Part shown: positions 37,338 to 45,471 of the stretch, piece by piece
How positions within the stretch are numbered: the first letter of the stretch is position 1
Layout of the letters: each line of letters starts with the position of its first letter
Assembly: GCF_000377505.1 (NCBI RefSeq)
Contig: NZ_KB898187.1
Coordinates: forward strand, 248,001-312,000
Length of the DNA stretch: 64,000 bases
Direction of reading: 5' to 3'
DNA from: Paenibacillus massiliensis 2301065 = DSM 16942
GTDB taxonomy: Bacteria > Bacillota > Bacilli > Paenibacillales > Paenibacillaceae
Notes under the pieces: model-generated
Database searches by the model: none
What the model was told of the DNA's origin: nothing
The model's input: the letters and a program-made list of their open reading frames with translations, nothing else
Translations under genes and position numbers: made by a program

Positions 37338-40300
37338 TTAAATATTTGTCGTTGCGTACCAACCAAGTCGCTTCTTATTTTGAGGATCTTCATAGAATCC
37401 AAAATTGAAACTGTAGTTTCTTCCGAACAAATTTACGGAAGCTTCAGTCACCATACGGTAAGTATTATTTTCACTCACCGACAATTTGAAGGCATTCGGC
37501 ATGACCAAATTCAGCATTTCCTGCAATGCTATCATCCCGCGGCTGGGATCTACTCCGGGGATCTTTATCCCGCAATAGACTTCTTCATGTGCATTCCATC
37601 CAATAAGGAAGCTGCCGACTAATGCCCCTTCCGGTACCAACTTTCCCAAGGTTCCCAAATCGATGGCATATTCAAGCCCGTACCAGTTCTCATGATGATG
37701 AGAACTGCCTACACCGTCTAGTTTTATTTCCATATACCCAGCTTGCTTCCATTCATCTATGTTTTTTGCAACCATTAACTTGCGCAGGCGTAGCGGGAAA
37801 TGATCACCCAGGCTATTAATGCGCTGAGCGCTTTTGTCAGGATCGAGTTCGATCTGAAACGGATCAAAGTCAAAGGTCGGTGGAGTAAAAGGATCACTTA
37901 CATTAAATTCCATGGTGATTCCCAAATTATTGAACAATAAACCGTTATCGCCCTTCCCATATCCCAATATGTCCATGGCGTGAATGGGACCGATTAATTT
38001 TTCGATAAAGGACTTCCAGCCCCAGATCGAGAATCGCGATTTAATATTCTTTTTATCTGTGGCATCCGTAGTTTGAAAGCTGACCTTGATCATCTTTATA
38101 GCTTCTAAAATCGGGTGAGTACCTTTCATTTTGGCAATAGTTGCACTGTCTGTTTGAAAAACATAGGAAGGGACTCCTTCGTGCCTTTCGATAGAGCCGG
38201 TTAATGTCACAACCGGTTCTTGGGTTGGATCCCCGATAAACATCTCGGTTTCATATAACTTCCGAATGAGAAGCTGCATTTTTGACTCGAAGGTTTCGAT
38301 ATTGGAGTTTTCAAAACGTGCTTTTAGTTCGGTTACCTGAAATCCCAACGGTTGGCTCCCCCAAACATTGGCATCATCTTGATAGTGGATATACCCAAAC
38401 CAAGAACTTAGCTTGTCCATGCTTAATCCGTCATCTTTCCATTCGACCCTGCCGCCATTCAGGCCGATGTGATGAGCCTTGAACGGTTTCTGCGGATTGA
38501 TGCCGCCAAGCAATCCAATAAGCTCATTCGGCATATCTTCTTTTCTAATATCCACATTCAATGCCAATATGCCTGTCCAATCCGGTTTATGGCATAGGCG
38601 GTGAAAGGGAATAAGCTCCGGCGGCAGTCGATCCTCTTCTTCGTCCACTCGGCAATAACTTATCAGCGCATCGGAAAGCTTGTCCAGATGTTGTTTGTTA
38701 AATTGTTCCGGATTTCCCCAGAGGGCGGGTTTCTTCAGCCATTCGGCCAGCTTTCCAGGGGCATATTTCATAATTACAATGTTACGGTTATCGCGGTTCT
38801 CGGGATCTCCCGGAAGAGATTCCGGAATATTTATTTGAAACGGCCAATCCGAAATAGAGATTTTATTATTAAACTGATTCCAGTGCGTCTTGCTGTTTAT
38901 GGACATCACAAGAAAGAGGCGGCTGGACAGCATAGTGTTGCGAAAAGTATTCGATAGCCCCATGAATTCAACTCTTTCCCTCTCCGGTCCAAGTTTTGAC
39001 GAATCGGGATTCCTGTCATTCTGGCCAAGCACAAGAGTATCCCATGAGCCCGCCGATTCGCTGACGAGCAACCCTTGCGGAGTTGCGGACCAGCCGTTTT
39101 CCGAAGATGAATTCGCCGTACGCGTGGCGCTTGCGGACTCGGAAAAACGGTCCATGAGCCGTTTTCGGTTAGGAGCGATGGCCAACCGCTCAAAGGACAA
39201 TGCCGCCTCCATATCCGGGGCATTTTCCCTCCGGATTCCTTGAAATGGGACTAGAGGCACACTATGGACCTCTTTCATCCAATCAAATAGTTTGGGCTCA
39301 TGAAACCTGCTCACTCCATCCGTTAGAGGCCGATGATGGGGCTCTTCTTCTGGCTGTGAGGAATAAACGATCGGCGGCGATTCCGGCAGCCTGTTCTCGC
39401 TTGGCCTAATCGATATCCAGGCGGTAGAAGCGGAGTTCTCTAATTCGGGAACCGACAACAACTCCCCGGAATGTGCCGGATCGGCAGGCCAATAGGCAGC
39501 GCAGCCAGGCACAAACAACATACGATCGCCCGCATAAGCACCGAAAGCGGGATTGAAAATTACGGACTCGGTTCCTGTGGTGCCGCAGAGCAGATTTGTT
39601 GATTGAACGGACTTTTCAATGGATAAGGAGAAATGCCCTTGCGGAATTGTATAGGCTGTTTGTTTGTAATCGTGGGAAAATACCAGTAAGGCGCTGTCTG
39701 CCAAGGGGCGAGGCTCCTCGGATATGGATTGATTGTCAAACTCAAGTTGCGGAAGAAGCATGATCTTATGCCCGAAAGAGGTGCGGAAGTGACTGGGTAA
39801 CAGGGGGATTATTGAATCTTTCGTACGATCAAATGCCATGTATGAGCGAAGGCCGGCATGCGGAGTCCGAGCAAATTCACGGTTATACGGGTCGGTCGGA
39901 TCCAAGGATACGCGGAATAATAATTTCAATCCCGGCGTCGGCTCAAATACGGGATAGAACTGCTCGGGGACGGTTGGGGTTGGTTGATCCTTTTTGAGAT
40001 AAAAGTATTTCAAACCTAAGTTAAACTTGCTATTCAATTCTTCCGACGCAATTTCGACGGTAAACCGGAACGTTCCTCCATCTTTGCCGCCAAAGGGTAA
40101 CAGTACAGCAGCACTTTGGATAAGCGGTTGCTCGTCTAGTTCTTCCATAAATCTAATATTTTTCGATTCCCTGTTAAATACAAACTCGAGTTGTTCTTTA
40201 TCCGAATTAAATTTCACCGCTGTGTTGCGGTCGATGATAAATGATATGCTCTCTCCTAAAGATACATCATAATCCTTAGCCGATAGATAATCCGACGGCC

Positions 40301-40601
40301 TATTGGGTTTTAATCTTACAATAGGTCTTTGTATGGAGCCATCGGGGTTGAGCCATATCAGCCAGGTTTGGTCATGTTGATCTCCCAACAGCTTTATAGC
40401 CTCGTTCAGATCAGCATAATCCGGCTTCGAAACAGCAAACACGAAGATGCCCTTGTTATTCCAGGCGTCGCCTAAAGACAAGGAATTCGATTGAAGTGTT
40501 CCTCTTGGCCGGAATCCCCGCCATCCTACCGTATCCATTTCTGCGGCAGCATAGAAGCTGTAAGTCTGATCCGTGGGCAAGTAATGTAGAGCGGATTTCA
40601 T
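37338..40601 (-). CDS. Large protein of unknown function (1087 aa), island cargo
   Basis: I do not recognise it. There is no signal peptide or membrane segment. The first 400 residues look like beta-sandwich material (TWLIWLNPDGSIQRPIVRL; GTFRFTVEIASEEL; LKLLFRVSLDPTDPYN). A low-complexity linker (about 480-510, FSESASATRTANSSSENGW) follows, and the last 350 residues are again beta-rich with repeated aromatic-glycine turns (SSHHHENWYGLEYAIDLG; SFNFGFYEDP). The C-terminal strands resemble in style the N-terminal strands of the downstream giant protein, so the two may form one structure. Middle gene of the operon, 37 nt after the 283-aa gene. Confidence 0.75.
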   Translation of the reverse strand: MKSALHYLPTDQTYSFYAAAEMDTVGWRGFRPRGTLQSNSLSLGDAWNNKGIFVFAVSKPDYADLNEAIKLLGDQHDQTWLIWLNPDGSIQRPIVRLKPNRPSDYLSAKDYDVSLGESISFIIDRNTAVKFNSDKEQLEFVFNRESKNIRFMEELDEQPLIQSAAVLLPFGGKDGGTFRFTVEIASEELNSKFNLGLKYFYLKKDQPTPTVPEQFYPVFEPTPGLKLLFRVSLDPTDPYNREFARTPHAGLRSYMAFDRTKDSIIPLLPSHFRTSFGHKIMLLPQLEFDNQSISEEPRPLADSALLVFSHDYKQTAYTIPQGHFSLSIEKSVQSTNLLCGTTGTESVIFNPAFGAYAGDRMLFVPGCAAYWPADPAHSGELLSVPELENSASTAWISIRPSENRLPESPPIVYSSQPEEEPHHRPLTDGVSRFHEPKLFDWMKEVHSVPLVPFQGIRRENAPDMEAALSFERLAIAPNRKRLMDRFSESASATRTANSSSENGWSATPQGLLVSESAGSWDTLVLGQNDRNPDSSKLGPERERVEFMGLSNTFRNTMLSSRLFLVMSINSKTHWNQFNNKISISDWPFQINIPESLPGDPENRDNRNIVIMKYAPGKLAEWLKKPALWGNPEQFNKQHLDKLSDALISYCRVDEEEDRLPPELIPFHRLCHKPDWTGILALNVDIRKEDMPNELIGLLGGINPQKPFKAHHIGLNGGRVEWKDDGLSMDKLSSWFGYIHYQDDANVWGSQPLGFQVTELKARFENSNIETFESKMQLLIRKLYETEMFIGDPTQEPVVTLTGSIERHEGVPSYVFQTDSATIAKMKGTHPILEAIKMIKVSFQTTDATDKKNIKSRFSIWGWKSFIEKLIGPIHAMDILGYGKGDNGLLFNNLGITMEFNVSDPFTPPTFDFDPFQIELDPDKSAQRINSLGDHFPLRLRKLMVAKNIDEWKQAGYMEIKLDGVGSSHHHENWYGLEYAIDLGTLGKLVPEGALVGSFLIGWNAHEEVYCGIKIPGVDPSRGMIALQEMLNLVMPNAFKLSVSENNTYRMVTEASVNLFGRNYSFNFGFYEDPQNKKRLGWYATTNI

Positions 40602-40638
40602 GGAATGTCACCCCTGTATGTGTAAACTTCTTGTTGTT

Positions 40639-41490
40639 CTATGGGCATTCATTGCCTTCATGAGTCCAGCTTGCTAATATCCGTGGCTGGATGTTATGCC
40701 AGATATTATTAATCATAAACATTCCGTCTATGCATAGTTTGCCGCAAACATGAAATTGAGGGATAAACAAGTCAATACTTTTTATCCAGACTTGCTGGAC
40801 CGTGCTTTTGGAGTGGATTCCGTTTACCGGGCACAGAAGGACATCATTTTCTTCAATATTTTGATTGTACAGGATCAAAGGATCTTCATTTCTGGAACCT
40901 TGCTTGTAGTCCCTCACCATCCAAGTATTAGTGGACAAATCCGAGAAGAAGACTTCGGCAACATTTAAAAAACCTCCCGGCACGTTTTGATGAATATCGA
41001 CTGAAATTTTGAGCGGCCCGCATTCATGCGTGCGTCCTATATTTTTTGGAATACCTGCTGTATTTGGACAATCAGGTGTAAATCCTATCCATTCTGCGAT
41101 TAAATATGTCAACGATTGAGGAGATCTCCCGAAATGGTCGGTCAAAATCCCCTGTACAAACACTTTGCCGTTGGTCTTCCCCACATCAGGAACATAACTG
41201 ATACGCACCCGGAAAGTCTGAGGGCAATCCCGTAATCCGGAAACGAAACATGCGTCCTGTTCCAATTTATCTTGATCCAACAAAACGCGGGTTTCGGACG
41301 TTCCCTGCACAATCATAAACGAGGATTTCTTGCGAAACTGAACTTTGATTAAATCGATCTCGTAACCTCCCAAAGAATACAGATATACGATAGCCTCTAT
41401 TTCATGATCGCCTTTACCTATTACGGTGTGGCAGATTAGAGGATCTTTACACGGAGGAATTTGTCTTGGATTCGTAAGTTCTTTATTCAT
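40639..41490 (-). CDS. Protein of unknown function (283 aa), first gene of cargo operon
   Basis: Not recognised. It is a beta-rich protein with nine or more cysteines (PPCKDPLICHT, GLRDCPQTF, TPDCPNTAG, HECGPLKI, HVCGKLCID), unusual for a cytoplasmic Firmicute protein, yet it has no signal peptide. The cysteines could bind metal or form disulfides. GAGAGG precedes the ATG. It leads the operon with the 1087-aa and 2043-aa genes; the tight spacing suggests the three products work together. Confidence 0.72.
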   Translation of the reverse strand: MNKELTNPRQIPPCKDPLICHTVIGKGDHEIEAIVYLYSLGGYEIDLIKVQFRKKSSFMIVQGTSETRVLLDQDKLEQDACFVSGLRDCPQTFRVRISYVPDVGKTNGKVFVQGILTDHFGRSPQSLTYLIAEWIGFTPDCPNTAGIPKNIGRTHECGPLKISVDIHQNVPGGFLNVAEVFFSDLSTNTWMVRDYKQGSRNEDPLILYNQNIEENDVLLCPVNGIHSKSTVQQVWIKSIDLFIPQFHVCGKLCIDGMFMINNIWHNIQPRILASWTHEGNECP

Positions 41491-41930
41491 AGGGGACCTC
41501 TCTTTCGCACTTTACGCATTGTTTCGATCTTATTTATATGCTAAAAGAGCCCATTTGGTACGTGTACAAGCTAATAGTTTCTAATAATCTAACAGGGACT
41601 AAGAAACGTTTTTCAATTGGCCCGATTCATCGGATTCATTCATCGGAACCTTTTTGTCTCGCTGCATATATTTGATAATTAACAAATATTTGAATGAGAA
41701 AGCTCGGAGAATCATAAGTTTTATCTTGAGGTTGTATTTCCTGCTCGTTAGTATTCTGTTAATTATGACTAACACTATAAAAAGATTGTAGTTTTTATCA
41801 AATTGACTCCGACCTATTCATAGCTCCTTCGGTCTCTTCAGAAGCTAACACGATACTCGCGTAAAACCAGCTTGATCTAGCCATAAAATCCCGCCTACGG
41901 TATGGACTAACGCCAAACCGCCGAATACAA
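41491..41930. other. Upstream region of cargo operon, no gene
   Basis: AT-rich sequence that should hold the promoter of the cargo operon; I cannot single out a convincing -35/-10 pair. No RNA gene seen. Confidence 0.4.
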
Positions 41931-42075
41931 GGGGACATTTGTGTCAATCTCCAGGTAAAAGGGGAGAATTGTGTCGTAAAAAAATGACACAATTCTCCCC
42001 TCATAAACAAAAAGAACCCTTATAAAATAAGGATTTCTTAAAAGGGTACTTTTGTGTCAATCTACATTTTTGATC
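41931..42075. mobile_element. Right TGTCA repeat cluster, unit 1
   Basis: Contains GGGGACATTTGTGTCA (41931-41946), then a back-to-back pair GGGGAGAATTGTGTC (41961-41975) and GACACAATTCTCCCC (41986-42000) separated by about 10 nt, then AAAAAGAACCCTTATA and AAGGGTACTTTTGTGTCA (42042-42059) followed by ATCTACATTTTT. The same architecture, with a different palindrome sequence, recurs at 42541-42685. Confidence 0.55.
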
Positions 42076-42327
42076 ATTGATATTAATCTCACAAGCGTTT
42101 CTTAAAAAAATGAATATTTCTTCCTTCCCAGTTTTAATCCACATATCAAATACAGTTTCGATAATCTCACCGGCAACTGATACAACGATTTTTTTTGGCC
42201 TCTCGCAGTAATATTCTACGCTAAGATCCGTTTCAACCATTACCCAGTTGTCATATTGTAGTGGGCTGTAGAGTCTAATTTCTCTTTTTAATCTTCGGCT
42301 AAAAGCGAAAAATCTGTTCCGACCCAT
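42001..42327 (-). pseudogene. TnsA-like transposase endonuclease fragment
   Basis: The frame encodes REIRLYSPLQYDNWVMVETDLSVEYYCERP followed by GEIIETVFDMWIKTGKEEI. The order (SP/LE-type start, D/E positions, E..P, then D-x-W strand) fits the N-terminal nuclease domain of TnsA-like subunits of heteromeric Tn7-type transposases. The expected downstream EVK strand is degraded and the frame runs into the TGTCA repeat unit, so the C-terminal half is missing. It is oriented with its 5' end toward the right repeat array, as tnsA is in Tn7. Assignment is by motif reading only. Confidence 0.45.
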
Positions 42328-42540
42328 TTCATTGTTTATTTCCTTAATAGGCGAATACACCCGAATACACCCCAATACTTTTTAACTTTCATTTATAGGA
42401 TTTCGTCACAAACCAATGTTTTCCTTTGACGAAAAAACACTGTTTTTATCGAATGCTGGATTAATTTTAGTATCAATTGAGGATTAAATTACAAGAGGAC
42501 ATTACTTCATATAGATGCAAGAAATTATTCTCCATTCACA

Positions 42541-42830
42541 GGGATATTCTCGTGTCAATATCCAATTATAGTGGTAAAATGGTGTCACTAAACAATGACA
42601 CCATTTTACCACTATAATTAAAAAGAACCCTTATAGAATAAGGATTCTCAGAAGGGGAGTTTTGTGTCAATCTACACTTTTGTACATTGACATAAAGTTC
42701 CCTACTAAAATGACACAAAGTTCCCTACTTGATCGAAATATTTCCCTGATTTCTTTAATTAACAAGCAAATTTGGAACTTGATCTGTATTTCTTCATCAT
42801 TTTTCTAGCCTGGTAGGCAACTTTATGTCA
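42541..42830. mobile_element. Right TGACAC repeat cluster, unit 2 and outer sites
   Basis: Inverse site 42541-42557; a back-to-back palindrome with perfect 24-bp arms (42564-42587 and 42596-42619, centre TGTCA-N8-TGACA); the conserved AAAAAGAACCCTTATA module; GGGGAGTTTTGTGTCA (42654-42669); two direct sites TGACAYAAAGTTCCCTAC (42688-42705, 42711-42728, 23 bp apart); and an inverse GTAGGCAACTTTATGTCA (42813-42830). The arms differ between units, but each pair matches itself. This resembles transposon ends with repeated transposase sites. Confidence 0.55.
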
Positions 42831-42841
42831 CGCTCTCCACA

Positions 42842-42960
42842 TTATTTATCCATGTTGTTTACAGCGTTCCTCATTTGATCATCTGTTAAGTGCGTATAAA
42901 TCATTGTAGTTTGTATTGAAGAATGCCCTAATTGATTTTTTAATTTTGGGACATCATTAC
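42842..42960 (-). pseudogene. Tyrosine recombinase 3' remnant
   Basis: About 40 codons ending in ...NNMDK-stop, near-identical to the C-terminus of the intact recombinase at 29730 (LKNQLGHSSIQTTMIYTHLT region). Similarity stops abruptly at about 42960, marking an insertion or deletion junction. Like the intact copy, its 3' end faces a TGACAC-type repeat cluster. Confidence 0.8.
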
Positions 42961-42979
42961 GGAGCTCGGACAAAACTTG

Positions 42980-43075
42980 GGAGATTCGTCGCGTTGACTT
43001 ATTAGCGATTCCTCTTTATAATTCGGACATCGAGAGCCAAGGCAGATCATCCTTGAGACGAATGCTAATACGATG
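42980..43075 (+). pseudogene. Possible FMN-reductase remnant
   Basis: The plus-strand frame reads RRVDLLAIPLYNSDIESQG, resembling the DLS-LPLYNxDLE segment of NADPH-dependent FMN/azo reductases. Only about 30 codons survive, directly against the recombinase remnant. Tentative. Confidence 0.3.
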
Positions 43076-43135
43076 TCTAATTCATGGATCTGGGTCTCTT
43101 TAAACAAACTCAAATGTGAAAGTTGTGAAGGAATT

Positions 43136-43378
43136 ATGAGTAAACAGAAAGTATACTACGGTAAAGAGATCGAAGTGATGTTTAATTCTGAGGTATGCAT
43201 TCATTCCGGTATTTGCGTAAAGGGTCTTCCTGGTGTTTTCGATTTGAGCAAGCGTCCTTGGGTTAATCCCGATGGCGATACGTCAGAGGCCATTGCCCAG
43301 CACATTGACACATGTCCAAGTGGAGCGCTGACGTATAGACGCCTGGACGATGAATATTCAACAAGGAAAGAGGAATGA
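43136..43378 (+). CDS. yjdI: YjdI-like (4Fe-4S) mono-cluster protein
   Basis: An 80-aa protein: YYGKEIEVMFNSEVCIHSGICVKGLPGVFDLSKRPWVNPDG...HIDTCPSGAL. It has the divergent ferredoxin-like (Fer4_19/YjdI) cysteine pattern C-x5-C...C-P-S-G. ATG 43136 follows GAAGGA by 3-4 nt; an in-frame extension upstream lacks a site. It is 3 nt upstream of the yjdJ-like acetyltransferase gene, the same pair as in E. coli. Role unknown, perhaps a small redox or sensor protein. Confidence 0.82.
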   Translation: MSKQKVYYGKEIEVMFNSEVCIHSGICVKGLPGVFDLSKRPWVNPDGDTSEAIAQHIDTCPSGALTYRRLDDEYSTRKEE

Positions 43379-43381
43379 AGC

Positions 43382-43663
43382 ATGCATAGCGTAGAACATG
43401 AAACGGCTAACAAACGATTTCTTATTCAAGATAACGGCGACATTGCTGCGGTGATGACCTATGTAATCTCAAGTCCGGAGCTTTACATTATTGATCACAC
43501 ATTGGTCGAAAATGCTTACCGGGGACAAGGACTTGGTGATAAGCTTCTCAAAGCCATGGTGGAATACGCACGGGAAAACGGTATTAAGATTTTACCCTTA
43601 TGCCCGTTCGCCAAGGGACGTTTCGATCGTATTCCCGAATACGCGGATGTTCTCAATAAATAA
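43382..43663 (+). CDS. yjdJ: YjdJ-like short GNAT acetyltransferase
   Basis: A 93-aa minimal GNAT domain (Gcn5-like, YjdJ family): IIDHTLVENAYRGQGLGDKLLKAMVEYARENGIKILPLCPFAKGRF. RGQGLG is the acetyl-CoA loop, and the LCPFA strand is typical of this subgroup. It is co-transcribed with the yjdI-like gene and followed by a terminator. Substrate unknown. Confidence 0.85.
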   Translation: MHSVEHETANKRFLIQDNGDIAAVMTYVISSPELYIIDHTLVENAYRGQGLGDKLLKAMVEYARENGIKILPLCPFAKGRFDRIPEYADVLNK

Positions 43664-43691
43664 CAACAATCTAATTAGGGTAGTAATAAGA

Positions 43692-43741
43692 AAAAAGAGC
43701 CTGAGAGTACGAGACTTCATCGTCCCCTTCTGGCTCTTTTT
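43692..43741. terminator. Terminator between yjdJ and marR
   Basis: AAAAAGAGCC (43692-43701) pairs with GGCTCTTTTT (43732-43741), A/T-flanked on both sides, serving the convergent genes. Confidence 0.65.
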
Positions 43742-43811
43742 AAGTTTCTGCTCAAAAATAGCGACCCTGGCTCTAGTTATATTCAATAAGAAAGTTACTG
43801 TATACGATCTA

Positions 43812-44258
43812 TCAAACTTTTTCCTTCAGTTGTTCAACATTTTTGTTTAATTGCGCTAATATTTTTCTAAGCACAGTTAGCTCCGCATCATTAATTTCAG
43901 TTAATAGCTCCTTGGCAAAATACTCTTTTTCCTTTTGTGAGGATTCAATCAATTTTCTTCCTTCATCCGTTAATTGGACTAAAATGATACGATTATCTCC
44001 ATCTTTTTTTCTTCGCGATACGATCTTATTGTCCTCGAGCTGTTTGAGATGTCTGGCGACAGCTGCCTTATCAAGCGTCACTTTCTTTTGTAAGTCACCT
44101 TGACTTATTTCAATCTCTTGATATATTAATGCGAGTATTTCAAAGCGAGATTGGCTGATGCTGATGTATGCATCAAATGTAGTATTTATGGCGTTGTTTA
44201 CACGGTACATTTCGTATAACAACTTCGACTCCTGTGACCAATCTTTGCTCAAAACCAT
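43812..44258 (-). CDS. MarR-family regulator
   Basis: A protein of about 148 aa with the winged-helix MarR core: SRFEILALIYQEIEISQGDLQKKVTLDKAAVARHLKQLEDNKIVSRRKKDGDNRIILVQLTDEG. The DGDNR..VQLT wing is diagnostic. ATG 44258 (MVLSKDWSQES) is preferred; a TTG 30 nt upstream lacks a ribosome-binding site. It lies downstream of the SDR gene on the same strand, separated by a terminator. The two adjacent palindromes upstream of the SDR gene are candidate binding sites. Confidence 0.82.
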   Translation of the reverse strand: MVLSKDWSQESKLLYEMYRVNNAINTTFDAYISISQSRFEILALIYQEIEISQGDLQKKVTLDKAAVARHLKQLEDNKIVSRRKKDGDNRIILVQLTDEGRKLIESSQKEKEYFAKELLTEINDAELTVLRKILAQLNKNVEQLKEKV

Positions 44259-44410
44259 CACATCTTTCGTATTAATATTGGACTGCAATCTACTTGCAAT
44301 GTATTAGACAATATACAATTTATTTTCTTTTTTTACAAGTACGCTGTCCTACACCACTGCAAAAACATGTTTTTATTTCGCTGGGGCGACCTTCCTTCTC
44401 ATTCCAAGCC

Positions 44411-44443
44411 TAAAAGCCCTCTCTCAAGTAGAAAGAGGGCTTC
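44411..44443 (-). terminator. Terminator of the SDR gene
   Basis: On the minus strand GGAAGCCCTCTTTC pairs with GAGAGAGGGCTTTT, placed 13 bp past the SDR stop codon. Confidence 0.7.
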
Positions 44444-44455
44444 CAAAAATATTAC

Positions 44456-45157
44456 TTAGTACACGGACAGCGTACCGTCATAGTTAATCACTTGTCCATT
44501 GTGGTTCTCATCATCCAAAACAAAATTAACGATTAATTCCGCTGCTTGAGCAGGTGTCTTTACAAAATCTCCTGTCATATTTCCGTTCAAATCTGTTGTA
44601 ACTGCTCCAGGCATCACTGTGAAAATCTCCACAGGAATATTCTCCTTCTCAAAACTCATTCCCCAAGACTTGGTCATGATATTCAAAGGAGCTTTGGATG
44701 TTGTATAGGCAAATGCATTGAAGTATGGTAACGGCTCAATAGGTATACTGATATTTTGAATAATGCCCTTATTGGCAATCAGTAGCGGGAGCAAGCCTTT
44801 TGAGAGTGCAAAAGGACCGATGAAGTTAACTTCATGAGTGGCTTGAAGTTCCTCTACAGTAAATTCCCATCCAACCTTATGCATATCGCCTGGAATACCG
44901 GCATTGTTCACCAGTAGCGATAAATCTGTGTAATTCTGCGTAATCGTTGCTACTGCATTCTCAATACTGTGTAAATCAGCTACGTCTAACAATAGCAAAT
45001 GTGCATCACCAAAAGCTCGAAGTGAAGCTACTGCCGTATCTCCTCGCTCCTGATCACGTGCCCCAACTAAAACACGATATCCTGCTTCTAACAACTTTTT
45101 TGCGATCTCATATCCAATCCCTTTATTCGCACCCGTTACTAATGCTGTCTTTGTCAT
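44456..45157 (-). CDS. Short-chain dehydrogenase/reductase (classical SDR)
   Basis: A 233-aa Rossmann-fold enzyme. TGANKGIG is the cofactor loop, LLLDVAD the adenine pocket, LVNNAG the core, and YTTSK the catalytic Tyr-Lys pair. The Arg in VGARDQ suggests NADPH. It resembles plant-type carbonyl reductase-like SDRs of bacteria. Two adjacent 14-bp palindromes (GTTGATATATCAAC, GTTGATTAATCAAC) lie 63-90 bp upstream, so it is tightly controlled, probably by the MarR protein next door. Substrate unknown. Confidence 0.87.
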   Translation of the reverse strand: MTKTALVTGANKGIGYEIAKKLLEAGYRVLVGARDQERGDTAVASLRAFGDAHLLLLDVADLHSIENAVATITQNYTDLSLLVNNAGIPGDMHKVGWEFTVEELQATHEVNFIGPFALSKGLLPLLIANKGIIQNISIPIEPLPYFNAFAYTTSKAPLNIMTKSWGMSFEKENIPVEIFTVMPGAVTTDLNGNMTGDFVKTPAQAAELIVNFVLDDENHNGQVINYDGTLSVY

Positions 45158-45217
45158 CTATGTTTCTCCTTTGCTACGGGCAATCTTAAATTCACTGCTC
45201 CGTAAGTTTTCTTCAAT

Positions 45218-45248
45218 AACGTTGATATATCAACGTTGATTAATCAAC
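45218..45248 (-). promoter_or_regulatory. Two tandem 14-bp palindromes upstream of SDR gene
   Basis: GTTGATATATCAAC (45221-45234) abuts GTTGATTAATCAAC (45235-45248). Both are perfect inverted repeats with consensus GTTGATWWATCAAC, the size and symmetry of a MarR-type operator. The first extends to a 20-bp palindrome (45218-45237). Confidence 0.65.
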
Positions 45249-45471
45249 AGTTTATGATAAATCATCTTTTATGGCAAGCTTTTTTTATAAAGTAAGTAAG
45301 CTGGTCAGTACATGAATAAAGGCAACCAATCATGTAGATCGGCTGCCTCCTTATTTAGATGATTGCTTTAAATATTATTTTACCTATAGAGTCTATCATA
45401 ATTCCTTGAGAAGGCTCTTTTCTAGTAATCCATTTTTTTATCCTCACCCCAGCCCAGCCGCCGTCACGGTT

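Noticed and set aside
37317..37362. TTG at 37362 as start of the giant gene
   Set aside because: It would overlap the upstream gene by 25 nt without a ribosome-binding site, whereas GTG 37317 has GAGAGGAG at 9-nt spacing.
31186..40601. Numerous long frames antisense to the two giant genes
   Set aside because: They have no consistent ribosome-binding sites and no family motifs, and lie wholly within the well-formed minus-strand operon; they are frame shadows.
41798..42010. 70-aa frame at the edge of the repeat cluster
   Set aside because: No ribosome-binding site, composition follows the repeat sequence, and no family resemblance.
29502..42830. CRISPR array reading of the TGACAC/TGTCA repeats
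   Set aside because: The repeats are short, degenerate, in both orientations and irregularly spaced, and no cas gene is nearby.
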